A DNA stretch of 64,000 nucleotides. It comes from Coccinella septempunctata. Its lineage: Eukaryota; Arthropoda; Insecta; Coleoptera; Coccinellidae. The stretch spans positions 18,737,521-18,801,520 of the forward strand of contig NC_058193.1 in the NCBI RefSeq assembly GCF_907165205.1, in the 5' to 3' direction. The translations under genes were made by a program, and so were the position numbers. Shown here piece by piece: positions 11,636-21,799 of the stretch (within the stretch, counting starts at the first letter, position 1; each line of letters opens with the position of its first letter). Below the pieces are notes generated by a model that saw only the letters and a list, made by a program, of their open reading frames with translations, did not search any database and was not told the DNA's origin.

Positions 11636-11744
11636 CAAGATTTTTAGCGAGCGTCCAATTCACTAGATCCTGAGGAACAATTCTTGGTATCTATATATAA
11701 GGTCTCACATAATTAAGACGAATAATTGAGTTCGCTCATCTTTA

Positions 11745-12333
11745 AGGCGCGTATACATCTGAGCAAAATAGCCGAATGAGCACGCCGCACCGAATGAGCG
11801 TTTATGCGGACAATTTTTCTTACCGACGCACGAACAGCATGAGCATGTGTTCGGAGCCGCTCCAACCGATGTGTCAGTTCAGTGCTTACGAACGTAAAAG
11901 ATGGAAACTTAGAAAAAAAGGAATCATTCTATGTTCTAAGGATGGAAAACTTGGGTTGTGCTAGTGCTTCTTTCATAATTCTGTACGAGTTGCTAAAGAA
12001 GAAGAGACGACGTCGTACTAGATGGTCTTCAAAATTATATCTACAAAGAAGTCGAGGCCGTAGCCTCAACAGTACTTTTTTATTGCACGACATTCAAAGT
12101 GAGGGCGGCAAAATTGGGCGATTTTCATACTATTTTATTAAATTCAAACATGTTTCTTGCGAGAAATTCATATTCAAATGTGTGCGTTCGGTTCGAGGAA
12201 AAGATGTCAACTAAACCCGTCCACACTGAGCACGAATTCTCTTTGATGGACCGACAAATTGCGGATCGGCTCCGCGCAACATGAGCGCGTTCGGTGCGGT
12301 GTGTTTTGTCCGTCCACATCTGAATGCTCATTA
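11745..12333. mobile_element. PIF/Harbinger-type element, copy B (right end altered)
   Basis: A second copy of the family, about 110 bp downstream of copy A and in the same orientation, starts with AGGCGCGTATACATCTGAGC preceded by TTA. The same internal fragment is open longer here (11882-12214) and contains KKKRRRRTRWSSKLYLQRS. Near its right end, after CTGAATGCTCA, the expected terminus is replaced by an inverted piece of the right end (see 12334-12419). Confidence 0.55.
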
Positions 12334-12419
12334 GCCGCGTACACATCTGAGCAAAACAACCGAATGAGCACATCGCGCCAATTGAGCATTCAGATGTGGA
12401 CGGACAAAACACACCGCAC
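12334..12419 (-). mobile_element. Inverted 86-bp Harbinger right-end piece
   Basis: This segment matches the reverse complement of the right terminus of copy A and is bounded by TTA on both sides (12331-12333 and 12420-12422). It could be a minimal deletion derivative that inserted in its own right, or the result of a rearrangement of copy B. Confidence 0.5.
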
Positions 12420-12429
12420 TTAGGCCTTA

Positions 12430-12692
12430 GGGTAAGCACACGTTTTGCGACGAGTGCAGCATTATTTCTTCAAACGACATCGTGCTCCCATAACACAACG
12501 CTGTTGAAACACAAAATGACTTGAACTTCGATTCCACGCTCCGCTGAACGCAAACAAGAACGCTGCATCCATCGTTGTTAAAGGCCTTACTCAGGACACT
12601 TCCATTCTTCAACACGTGTTTGAGGCTTTCGCTGGACGCTCCACCTCGCCAAACGCTACACTGCAGTGTGCACTCAGGCCTCACGCTTACCC
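12430..12692. mobile_element. 263-bp MITE with TTA target duplication
   Basis: It starts GGGTAAGCACACG and ends GCTTACCC, with TTA at 12427-12429 and 12693-12695. The size and TTA duplication fit PIF/Harbinger-type MITEs. The ORFs overlapping it have no domain. Confidence 0.5.
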
Positions 12693-12953
12693 TTAGGGTA
12701 TATAAGGCCATTGTGACAATGGTGTTCACAGCTTTGCAGCATGTTTCTGAGAAACTTCAGGCAGGGATAATGAAAGTGACTTGAGTCGACCACGAATCTT
12801 GTTACAAAAGGTTGATAAAAACATTAAATTTTTCCATAAAAGCTACCCCCCCCCCTATCCTCGTAAAACCTCAGTTTATTCACGCATAAGATTCGAAGAA
12901 TAATGAAGATGATGTTTGAAAGAAGATTTAAAATGAATGTATTTTTCTTTCAG

Positions 12954-13106
12954 TCCGAAAGAACTCTATATCTACTGAATCAACTTCCTTGGTATTATAT
13001 GAATAAAGAAAATAAGCAAATCTTCAGCATTTTCTCGAAAATGGCGGAGAAGCCTATTTCAATGAGCACGTCCTTGTTGGAGATAAACTTTCTGTTACTC
13101 GTGAGG
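12954..13106 (+). CDS. Odorant receptor, C-terminal signature exon
   Basis: A 51-codon exon, phase 0 at both ends, between TTTCTTTCAG and GTAAGT. It holds the strongest family signature: LYLLNQLPWYYMNKENKQ, equivalent to the usual L-Y-x-x-P-W-Y-x-M-x-x-x-x-R/K block, then the K-P-I-S-M segment. This block lies in the anchor region that makes subunit contacts in Orco structures. The intron before it contains three Harbinger-type pieces and a small TTA-flanked element. Confidence 0.88.
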
Positions 13107-13350
13107 GTAAGTTATTTATAATAAGTTATTTATGATAAATTTCAATAAACACTGTAGAATTTTATTCAATTCTCAAAAATTCGAAAAAGCTACCGAAATC
13201 AAGTGAGGTACTCGAGACAATTAACGCCCTCTGTTAAAAAACGCCCAAACTACAAAAAACATGTTTTATTCGAATGAGCTACTTCATGGCTCATGCACAC
13301 ATACAGCTCCTTACAGAGTAATTTCTGTAATCTATGACACCTAGTGTGAG

Positions 13351-14275
13351 CAGGCGCGTACCCAGAAAGGTGTGTTGGGGGAGGCTTATCTATAATCCAC
13401 TAAAAGAGGAAAATGTAACAAAAACATTTATTTCTTATAACTATAAAAAAATAAAAAGAACAAAAAAAAAATTTAAATTATCTAAAAATTGACTAGTTTT
13501 TCGCTATTAAATAAAATAAAACATTAATTTCTTGTAAATATTAATCTATAAAAAAGAAACAACAAATATTAAAAAGATTACTAGTTTTTAGTTATTATAA
13601 GCTACAAGCGCCTTGAGCCAGCATTAGCAAATCTGGTCAGAACCATTTTTGTATCAATGACCCTCTCGTGGGTGCAAGTGCATAAGAGCTAATCAGTGCA
13701 TCATCAGCTGTTGTTACCTACACAAAATATTTGAAGTAATATGTTCAAATTTGGGTAAAAATCTTTGCAACATTTCTCAAGTGCTGATAAAGGACATGAT
13801 TCGGGATCATTCGGTGTTGAAGTGATCCATTTTTTCCATCTTTTTAATTCACTGCAGAGATGACCCTTGTCAATGTCTGGTTCATCAATACAAGATATTT
13901 CTTGTTCTATTTCATTGTCGGAAAGATTATTTAACGTTGCAGGCTGGAATAATGCACTGCAGCGAAAAAACTTTTTTGATAAGTGAAGAATATTTGGATG
14001 CCAATTCATTCACCCCGATGGCTATAGGGAATTTTCCACCACCCACCCCGAAAGAATCACTGTATGAAAGCGCGAACAAAATTCTTGCGAATTACCTTGA
14101 CATTCAATAGATGATGGCTGTACTTGTAAGCTTCATAAAATAATGTTATTGGCCTAATCTTATTTTACTCGAACAATACTTGAAAGTTCTATGTGTCGAA
14201 TGATAATGAGGGACCTTTGCAAAAGCCTTGGGGGAGGCTAGAGCCCCAATAGACCCCCCCCTGCTTACGCGCCTG
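13351..14275. mobile_element. hAT element with 8-bp near-perfect TSD
   Basis: CAGGCGCGTACCCAG at the left end and TTACGCGCCTG at the right end form short terminal inverted repeats. Flanks are AGTGTGAG (13343-13350) and GGTGTGAG (14276-14283), 7 of 8 identical, as expected for hAT. The 925-bp element holds a minus-strand fragment of a hAT transposase. It lies in the last odorant receptor intron. Confidence 0.7.
13704..14009 (-). pseudogene. hAT transposase fragment (P52rIPK/ZMYM1-like)
   Basis: The minus-strand frame encodes LCSELKRWKKWI, then PLSALEKCCKDFYPN and LNILLQIFCVGNNS. This matches the segment before the C-terminal dimerisation region of hAT transposases of the P52rIPK/ZMYM1-like group, where E-x-x-x-W-x-x-W is followed by F-(F/Y)-P-N-I-x-x-L-L. 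It stops before the R-S-F-S block, so it is a deletion remnant. Confidence 0.6.
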
Positions 14276-14283
14276 GGTGTGAG

Positions 14284-15232
14284 CGCAAGCCTCGCGATCT
14301 TGCATAGATTACAGAGTAATTTCTGTAATCTGTGATACCAGTGACGAGACGGGCTTCAACCTTCAACCGATTCTACCACTGAAGTTGCCATTATATAGAA
14401 ACTGCTACGACGAAATTGTAAGTTTTAAGTTGTTTCGTTACGTTTCCTATATTATTCTACATTTGTGTTTTAGTGTTGGTAACTAGCCTTTATATTCCGT
14501 AAACATTTTTAGTTCATTAACATAATTTTGTGAAAAACAATCAAATTCAAAATAATGTCATCTACGATAATAACGCCCAGTCAAATGACCGTTAGGCGCT
14601 ATTTACCAATACTCGGGCGTCTGGCTCTCTTAATAAAAGACAACATATTAAAATATCCTTAGCCGAGAACTGTTTTCTTCTGAACAACCTTCACTTTGCT
14701 ACCGATATCTTGCTTTATAATAGTTCAGGAACTGGGAGTTTGTTACGTTGATCAAAGCACACAGATAGTCAGTCAGTCAGAATACAGATGAAAGACTACT
14801 CAAATGGGCATAAACAGAACCCTATAATTTCAGGCAGTCCACTTGAAGTAAAATAGCCAAAAAACAGCACAGGACGAAAGATAAATTTACTTATGACTTA
14901 CATTTCTGCCTACACAGAGTCTTATTTGAGAGATATGCAAAAACATATTCAGTGCAAAAAAATGCAAATGTATGGAATAAACAAAACCTGTACACTAGAA
15001 ATGCAAAAAAATCATTATTTATTTATCGCTTCTAATTGCGATGAAGCTCTGAAGCTGTCTAAAAGTATATAGAAGCTCTGAGAATGAACATTAATTAAAT
15101 TTAGGTTTGGCATAATATCTGTTCAAGCAGGTACCTCTACATCCTTTCACTCCTTCGTTTTCCTCTTGATGATATATGATTTAATCATTCGAGAGGCACA
15201 AATGGATTCTAACTGTGAAATTTTTGTTACAG
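14284..15232. other. Rest of the last receptor intron
   Basis: Holds a second copy (14308 onward) of the ACAGAGTAATTTCTGTAATC motif also found at 13312, so the hAT sits between two similar short palindromic motifs. No gene seen. Confidence 0.4.
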
Positions 15233-15307
15233 ATTTTCAAAGCAATATACTCTATCGCAGCATTGATCGCCCAATTTGTCACCTCCACTTCTGGATCTTC
15301 ACAATGA
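15233..15307 (+). CDS. Odorant receptor, last exon
   Basis: A 24-codon final exon after TTTTTGTTACAG. It encodes IFKAIYSIAALIAQF, the expected seventh span (family pattern: K-x-x-Y-S then hydrophobic), a short tail and TGA. An AATAAA lies at 15423-15428, about 115 bases past the stop, and is a plausible polyadenylation signal. The intron before this exon holds the hAT at 13351-14275. Confidence 0.83.
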   Translation: MFKAIYSIAALIAQFVTSTSGSSQ

Positions 15308-15626
15308 ATGGGAATAAACCTTTCACAAACGCACAGTCTGAAAAGCAATTCATATAGTGCAACGTAGAAAACAATTCAATTGTGAATATAAATCCACTGA
15401 AAATAATACTTTCAATTATGCCAATAAATGTTTTCATTGAAAATTAAAACGAAGTGCTGCATATAATTGTGTACGGTTCAGTATACAAAGACGAAACTCA
15501 CGGAATAATTCTATTTTCAATACCGAATTAAAATACTCGAAACCCCGAGTTATAATTCGGGATTACTTTATAAATCTTCGAATTCAAGTCGTGTTCAAGG
15601 TACAGTAATGTAATAATAATAATACA

Positions 15627-15660
15627 TACACAATGTAGTGTAGAGACACTACATTGTGTA
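15627..15660. repeat. 14-bp stem hairpin
   Basis: TACACAATGTAGTG (15627-15640) and CACTACATTGTGTA (15647-15660) are exact inverse complements around a 6-base loop. The right arm overlaps the target duplication of the P-type element that starts at 15666. Confidence 0.7.
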
Positions 15661-15665
15661 TGGGG

Positions 15666-17816
15666 CATTGAACTAAAGAAAGAAATGGAAGGGATTCTCG
15701 GGTCAGCAAAAGTGAGGCCGACTGAAATAGACAATTGGATGTATATCTTTCTCTCTCTGTACTTGCGCAAGGAGAGATAACCTATTAAAGTTTGAATTTA
15801 AATTTTTGACGTTTCGTTTTTCTGATTTGAATCGTATTTTTTATCAAATCAGGACGTTTTCCGAGTTGATTATGCGATCATAGATAACCTATATGCGATG
15901 TGAATTATATTTTTCATAGTAGTGTAGAAGGAATTTAATAATTTTTTTGCCAAATACCTGCAACAATGAGATAGGGATATCTGAAATTTTGGACTCGTTT
16001 CTCGAACTGTGATGATTGGAATCATATTTTTTATCAATTCAAGACGTTTTCTGAGTTAATTTTGCGATGTTGATCATAATATTTTTCAGAGCAGTGCAGA
16101 CGGAATTTAATAAGTTTTTTTTTGTATGAAAAGAACAGAAATTTGTTCATTTTAACTAGATTAGTATATTGTGAAAGAATATAATCATGTGATATTCATC
16201 AAGGCTTTAATCTAGATGTTGAACATACATATTTTCCTTCTACTATACTGAATTTCAAGTTAATTAAGAAGCGTTGTCCAAAAAAAAACAAGTGTCAATT
16301 ATTTCTATATTTTTATTATATACAATATATATAATAGTTTACATATATCTTCAGTAATAGTCTACAACGAAAAAGAAAATTATTGATTTCAAATAATTTA
16401 AATTCACTCGAAAACTTACATGCGCTCTGCTTCTCATCGGATTAGATTAGATTAGATGGATCTTCGTTTGCAATTAATATTACAAATGGTGTCGACAGTA
16501 ATGAACAGATATAAAATATCACAGTGGTAACAACATGCATACAAACACAATAGGAATAAAAAACAATCCTCATCACATATTCTTTCTCCATAAGAACTCT
16601 TCTATAGAATATATAGTTTCATTTAAAAGCAACCTTTTCACTTCTCTCTTAAAGTTCATCAAGGACTTGTCATGAAACTCAGAAGGAAGTTTATTATTTA
16701 GTTTGGGGCCCCAGAAGTCCATGCCCTGGTCTATGCGCTTCAGATGGTGCACTGGAATCTGCAAGGAGTCTTTATTTCTTGTTTCATATGCATGATTTAT
16801 AGAATTGGTCGGAAAGTTCTTCCACTTCTGATGCATCTAACACAGTGAGTTGTATATGAAGAGTGATGGAACTGTAAGTATTCCATGATCCTTGAATGTC
16901 TTGGGATATTATTGAATACACTTGGTACAGCATCAAGTTTCAATATTTTTCTTGTATAACTTGGATTATAAAGGTAATCTTCACATATTCTACTATACTT
17001 TGAGGGATACCAATTACAGCAGTAATCCAAAGTTCCAAAATATCTGGGCGTTTAAAAGGAAACCTAAAATAAAGTAATGTATAATGCTTTTGAAGTCACA
17101 AAAAGGGATCTCATAATAAAAATATTTAAAATAGGCCTACCTGTGGAAACTCTTTGTCTCATTTTTGTTCTGCTCATTGGAGCATCCTTTAGAAACTTGT
17201 TACAACCATCGTTGTAACAAGATTCTGAAATTTACCAATTTTGCGTGACTGCAAACAGTACTGATGTTGATGGAGGCAACAATGATTCGAAAAACACAAA
17301 AACCTATAAAATACTTTCTCTAAAACTTTTATACCACAAATTCACGAACAACTTCAATTCTGAAGATTACTTACTCAGAGGACAGTTAAAATCGAAAGAG
17401 GTCTTTTCAGACAGTTTCAACCCTTTTAATTTCTTCGGGTGGCCAGGTAAAGGTAATCTGTCCCTTCACTAGATTCATATTTCTCAGAAACCGAAAATCC
17501 AGATACTTAAAGGTTTTCGAGTGGGATTTCCCGATTTATTTGAGTTTTTTCAAGTTTCAAGCGAATATTAATCGTGAGTTTTAGCATTCTGAACACTTTA
17601 AGATCTCGTTTCCAATTGAACACAACAGAAATCATCCCAAAAACTAATTTAAACTGGGTAATCAACAAAACCGTCAGCTGATTGATGTAAACAAAACATC
17701 TAAAAGAGAGAGAACGGATACCCACCAATAGTCTTTCTCACTCCCACACTTTTGGACACACTTTCTGCCGATTTGCTGAACTGCGGGTCCCTTCCATTTC
17801 TTTCTTTAGTTCAATG
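15666..17816. mobile_element. P-type non-autonomous element with exact 8-bp TSD
   Basis: Both ends start with CATTGAACTAAAGAAAGAAA in inverse orientation and remain similar for about 60 bases inward, followed by CTCTCTCT-rich subterminal DNA. The flanks are identical: GTATGGGG at 15658-15665 and 17817-17824. The terminal CATTGAAC octamer and the 8-bp duplication are shared with the transposase-bearing P-type element at 57196-59084, which is why I assign it to that superfamily. The interior holds a LINE fragment and no P transposase. Confidence 0.65.
16436..17040 (-). pseudogene. LINE ORF2 C-terminal fragment with TCTAAT tail
   Basis: Two overlapping minus-strand frames (17030-16797 and 16836-16573) look like the region after a reverse transcriptase: DYCCNWYPSKYSR, then HAYETRNKD, DFWGPKLNNKLP and FKREVKRLLL. 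A short (TCTAATC)n tail, seen as ATTAGATTAGATTAG on + at about 16440-16457, marks the 3' end. The frame breaks once near 16830. Confidence 0.5.
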
Positions 17817-17824
17817 GTATGGGG

Positions 17825-18411
17825 TATGGGACAAGTCAGTCTAGAAACTAATTTCTTTTTTCCTAGAAAATCTATGCTTAAACCTCGTAAGAGCTTAATT
17901 TTCGTTTAATGAAAAGGTGCATGGCCATACGGCCATAAGCCACTAAAAAGTCACACAAATATTCTTAAAAAGAGTAAAAACCTTTCTTCAAAGGAAGGTT
18001 CTAGATTTTTTTTTCTGCGTATTAGAATTCGAATTTTAACCGAAGGTGGTATAATTGAATAATTTAATACGAAGGTTGCATTCGAATTTGTAGGTTCTAT
18101 GCTTCGGAAATTAAAACGTCTGAGCATTCCTTGTAGCGTAATCATGATGTAAGACAGCTTCAACCGCTTACACTTATTTTCCTTATCCTAGTGTATACCT
18201 ATAGCTGCTAGCAGACCTCTTATTCCATGGTGAATTGAATGTACCTACTGGTTAAATTTGTTAAATTATCATTGTACCTATATGATTTTTCCTGTCTTTA
18301 GGTACAGCGGTGATTATGTCATCTACTTACTTTTTTATGAAAGGTAACGTGTTATTCAATCTAGGTAGGTATTATCCCATCCAACACATAGTCCATGACA
18401 ATCAAAGATTA
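17825..18411. other. Intergenic DNA, nothing recognised
   Basis: AT-rich, with only short random ORFs. No repeat or gene supported. Confidence 0.35.
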
Positions 18412-18413
18412 TA

Positions 18414-18996
18414 CAGGGTGTCAGGGTGATCCATTACTATTGGGACATAGGCTAAGGGCAGATTGTTTCGACCAAAATATGGCGCTAGGACCAAATTTAC
18501 CTCAATAAAATATTGCTGTGGAAAAAGATAGAGGGCGTTAAAATTTAATTTTTTTTCGTTTTTTGTTAATAATTTCACTGTATATTTTTTCATCCGTTTT
18601 TAAGAAAAACACAATTGAACAGTTCAGACCACCGGAAGGGGATTTGAAGAAACGATTTATTCATTATATTTATTTATTTCGACGATGGAGCATAATTAAA
18701 AACAATGTAACATAAAAATAATGAACTTAAATTAAATGTTCTACGTGGCCTCCTCCGACTTCTATGCCTCTTCTAATTCTTTTAATAAAGGACTTTCGAA
18801 TTTCGAAGAAAATATTATTCTGTCCCCTTATGAAAAATTCAACCTTAGCGCCCTCTATCTTTTCCCACAGCAATATTTCATTGAGGTATATTAATATACC
18901 GGCGATAGGCAATAGGACCAAATTTGGTCCTATAGCCATATTTTGGTCCAAACAATCTGCCCTTAGCCTATGTCCCAATAGTCATGAATCTCCCTG
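18414..18996. mobile_element. Fold-back element with ~190-bp inverted arms, TA flanks
   Basis: The left arm (from CAGGGTGTCAGGG through ATTGGGACATAGGCTAAGG) is repeated in inverse orientation at the right (CCTTAGCCTATGTCCCAAT to CCCTG). TA occurs at 18412-18413 and 18997-18998. Both arms also share the AAGATAGAGGGCG/CGCCCTCTATCTT segment. Likely a Tc1/mariner-type MITE. Confidence 0.6.
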
Positions 18997-18998
18997 TA

Positions 18999-19485
18999 GA
19001 GTTAGGTTAGGTAAACTAATATATATTGGTTACATTACATTTGTTATACGGATGTCCGACGACGTCCCTTATCTTAAGTGCAATGGAAGTCTTATGGTCA
19101 TACAGGAATGTACCGGATAAGCCACTTCGATCTAATACTGTACTGGGTGGACAAAATTCGTTGTCTACTGAAGGGATCTCGAGAACTATAGCAGCCAGAA
19201 GAAAACGGACGACACATTTCCGAGCTCTTTTTTCTCGACTAATCTAAAACTGAAAACAGATCTAGCCTAACGTTCATAGATTTTGAGTTATGAACGAAAA
19301 TCGAGAAATTGTCATTTTCAATGAAGCTGAATAAATCGCTCATTTGAACTCGAATTCGAAATCCGTTGTCATTCTACAGGCACTTTTTTATGAGGAATTC
19401 GAATATGATATTAATGAAATTTTTGATCCAGTCATTTTCGAGATACGACAGGGATTCCTGATTTTTCAAATAAATTATAATTGAA
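18999..19485. other. Upstream of the Penelope ORF, nothing recognised
   Basis: No motif of the missing N-terminal Penelope sequence could be read in any frame, consistent with 5' truncation of that element near 19480. Confidence 0.35.
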
Positions 19486-20979
19486 ATGAAAGCGAAACAT
19501 CTAAAATGTCATAACTCGGTTATTCCAAAGTTATATGGCCTTAGAAAAACTCACAAGGAGAATATTTCCATTAGACCTGTGGTCAGTTGTATAGGTGCTC
19601 CATCATACAACCTGTCCAAATATATGCATGATATTTTATCCCCTGTCACTACATCATTCGAATACAATATATCGAATTCCAAAGATTTTGTAGACTTCGT
19701 CAAGGAAATTAGAGTACCTAAGGAAAGTGAATGGGTGTCACTCGACGTTATATCGTTGTATACTAATATTCCTAAAGCCCTAGTTTTGCACATTATAAAG
19801 AAACGATGGCAGTATATATCTGCATATACAACAATTCCACAAAATTTATTTTGCAAAATGGTTGAGTACATTTTTGACTCTAGTTACTTCTCCTTTAACG
19901 GTGTAATATATGTGCAGATTGATGGCGCAGCCATGGGAAATCCGGCTAGCGGCACACTAGCCGCCTTGGTTATGGATGAAGTAATAACGATAAGCTTAAG
20001 AACGCTGACCTTTGATGTCCACTTCATTAAATTATATGTAGATGACACTATTTTCTCAATACCGAAAGGGAAATCTGACGAATTACTCCTCAAATTCAAT
20101 AACGTTCATCATAAATTGCAATTCACCATTGAACGGGAGTCCGAGGCAACAATACCATTTTTAGATATACTGTTGATTCGGAACGAAGATGGAACTATAA
20201 GCACCAATTGGTATACCAAACCCACCTCGTCTGGTAGAATGTTGAACTACCGATCACAACACCCCACATCCCAAAAGATAGCAACGATAACAAACTTGAT
20301 GTTCCGTGCTATTCATTTGAGTGATGAAAGATTTCACAGAGAAAATGAACTAAAAATAACTGAATTACTAACAAAAAACAATTACCCAACAACCTTGGTC
20401 AAACGTGTTCTTAATCAATATAAAAGGAAAGTGCTCACTGACAATGCAGGCTCGAGAGGTGATGGACGAACCAGATATTACCGTTTTCCTTATATACAGG
20501 GTTTATCTGAAAACATGAGTAGAGCATTACAACAAACTAACCCTTCTACAAGACTGGCTTTCTATCCACTGAAATGCGTCAGTTCCCTCTTCTCGAAAAT
20601 CAAAGATAAAACTCCAGATGATTTACAGTCGGAATTAATATACAAAATCCCTTGTAAAGACTGCAGCAGATGCTACATAGGTATGACCAAACAGTATCTT
20701 AAAAATAGAGTCTACCAGCACAGATATGATTGTAGACCCATTAATAAAGATAAAAATGAAAAAACCGCTCTAGCTGCCCATCACTTCAACGAAAACCACA
20801 ATTTCGATTTCGAGAACGTCACTATCTTAGAAAAGGAAAAAAATTATAAAAGGAGATGTATCAGTGAAATGATTCATATTTCTTTGAACGAGACGGTGAA
20901 TTTGAGGACTGATGTACAGAATTTGAGCACAATATATCACAATATTTTAGAGAGGTATAAACGGATGATTCGTTCTTGA
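19486..20979 (+). CDS. Penelope-like element: RT plus GIY-YIG endonuclease
   Basis: A 497-residue ORF of a Penelope-like retroelement. Residues about 8-230 are reverse transcriptase: IPKLYGLRKTHK, SIRPVVSCIGAPSYNL, SLDVISLYTNIP, IDGAAMGNPASG and the catalytic KLYVDDTIF. After a linker comes a GIY-YIG endonuclease (about residues 385-470): IYKIPCKDCSRCYIGMTKQY, NRVYQHRYD and later HHFNENHNFDF. The domain order RT then GIY-YIG is diagnostic of this class. Family ORFs are usually 700-800 residues, so the N-terminal third is missing and the copy is 5'-truncated. The remaining frame has no stop, so the insertion is fairly recent. The start at 19486 is simply the first Met. Confidence 0.85.
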   Translation: MKAKHLKCHNSVIPKLYGLRKTHKENISIRPVVSCIGAPSYNLSKYMHDILSPVTTSFEYNISNSKDFVDFVKEIRVPKESEWVSLDVISLYTNIPKALVLHIIKKRWQYISAYTTIPQNLFCKMVEYIFDSSYFSFNGVIYVQIDGAAMGNPASGTLAALVMDEVITISLRTLTFDVHFIKLYVDDTIFSIPKGKSDELLLKFNNVHHKLQFTIERESEATIPFLDILLIRNEDGTISTNWYTKPTSSGRMLNYRSQHPTSQKIATITNLMFRAIHLSDERFHRENELKITELLTKNNYPTTLVKRVLNQYKRKVLTDNAGSRGDGRTRYYRFPYIQGLSENMSRALQQTNPSTRLAFYPLKCVSSLFSKIKDKTPDDLQSELIYKIPCKDCSRCYIGMTKQYLKNRVYQHRYDCRPINKDKNEKTALAAHHFNENHNFDFENVTILEKEKNYKRRCISEMIHISLNETVNLRTDVQNLSTIYHNILERYKRMIRS

Positions 20980-21480
20980 AGAATTTCAGGAACATACCTG
21001 CTACTGTGATATTAGATTACCATATGACGCTCGATGCTCTGTATATGTCAGATAATACGGAGTCTGGTTCAGTTGTTTATTGTAGGAAATGAAAGATTTT
21101 GAATAATTTTTATCTATTGACAAATGGACCTTTATATTGAGTTTTTAAAAGAATTGACGACACAGTTTTATGTCCACCTCAGAATATTATGAGGGATAAT
21201 CCATATGAATAGGTATGTGTTTTTAAGTATGTTTTTTATATTACTCTATTGTATATTGTATTGTGTGGTATTGTATATTGTGTTTTATTTCTACACTTAC
21301 TAGATTATACTGTTTTTATATTATGGCACTATGTTGCGCCCCATACTTTCAATGTCGTTCTGTTTCCAGCCTTGAAAAAGACCAGAAATAAAGGTCGAAA
21401 CGTCGGCATCTCATTAAGGATTTTTATTTTCCTCTGTCCTCTTTGCCACTACATGGTCGATTATTTAAAAAGTCAGGACA
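20980..21480 (+). mobile_element. Penelope-like element 3' region
   Basis: Downstream of the ORF, CCTTGAAAAAGACC and AAAGGTCGAAACGTC (about 21370-21405) form a GACC/GGTC stem ahead of GAAAC. This is the usual 3' signature of Penelope-like elements, which often hold hammerhead ribozyme motifs. The core here is degenerate. Confidence 0.5.
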
Positions 21481-21799
21481 CGAATACCAGTGATGATTGA
21501 AAGTTCTCTCATCTTCTTGCAATTTTTTTGCTGATTTCAAAAATGTATCATATGTCGCTATTCACATGAATATAACGTGAAAAAAAATATCAATTCTTTT
21601 CCCTGCTTTTCGATTCACTGTTGAATTTTCAGTTGGCTGGCATAACCATAGCGACCGTTGAAGATCCATTATGGTTCGTGAACTCCACCTAATCCTATGT
21701 GAACTCAAGACTCGTTATAATACGGCAAAAGATGTATCGGACTTCAGCTAGGTTCGGGGATGAAACAAGACGGCACAGATTTCCGACAGCTCACCCATA

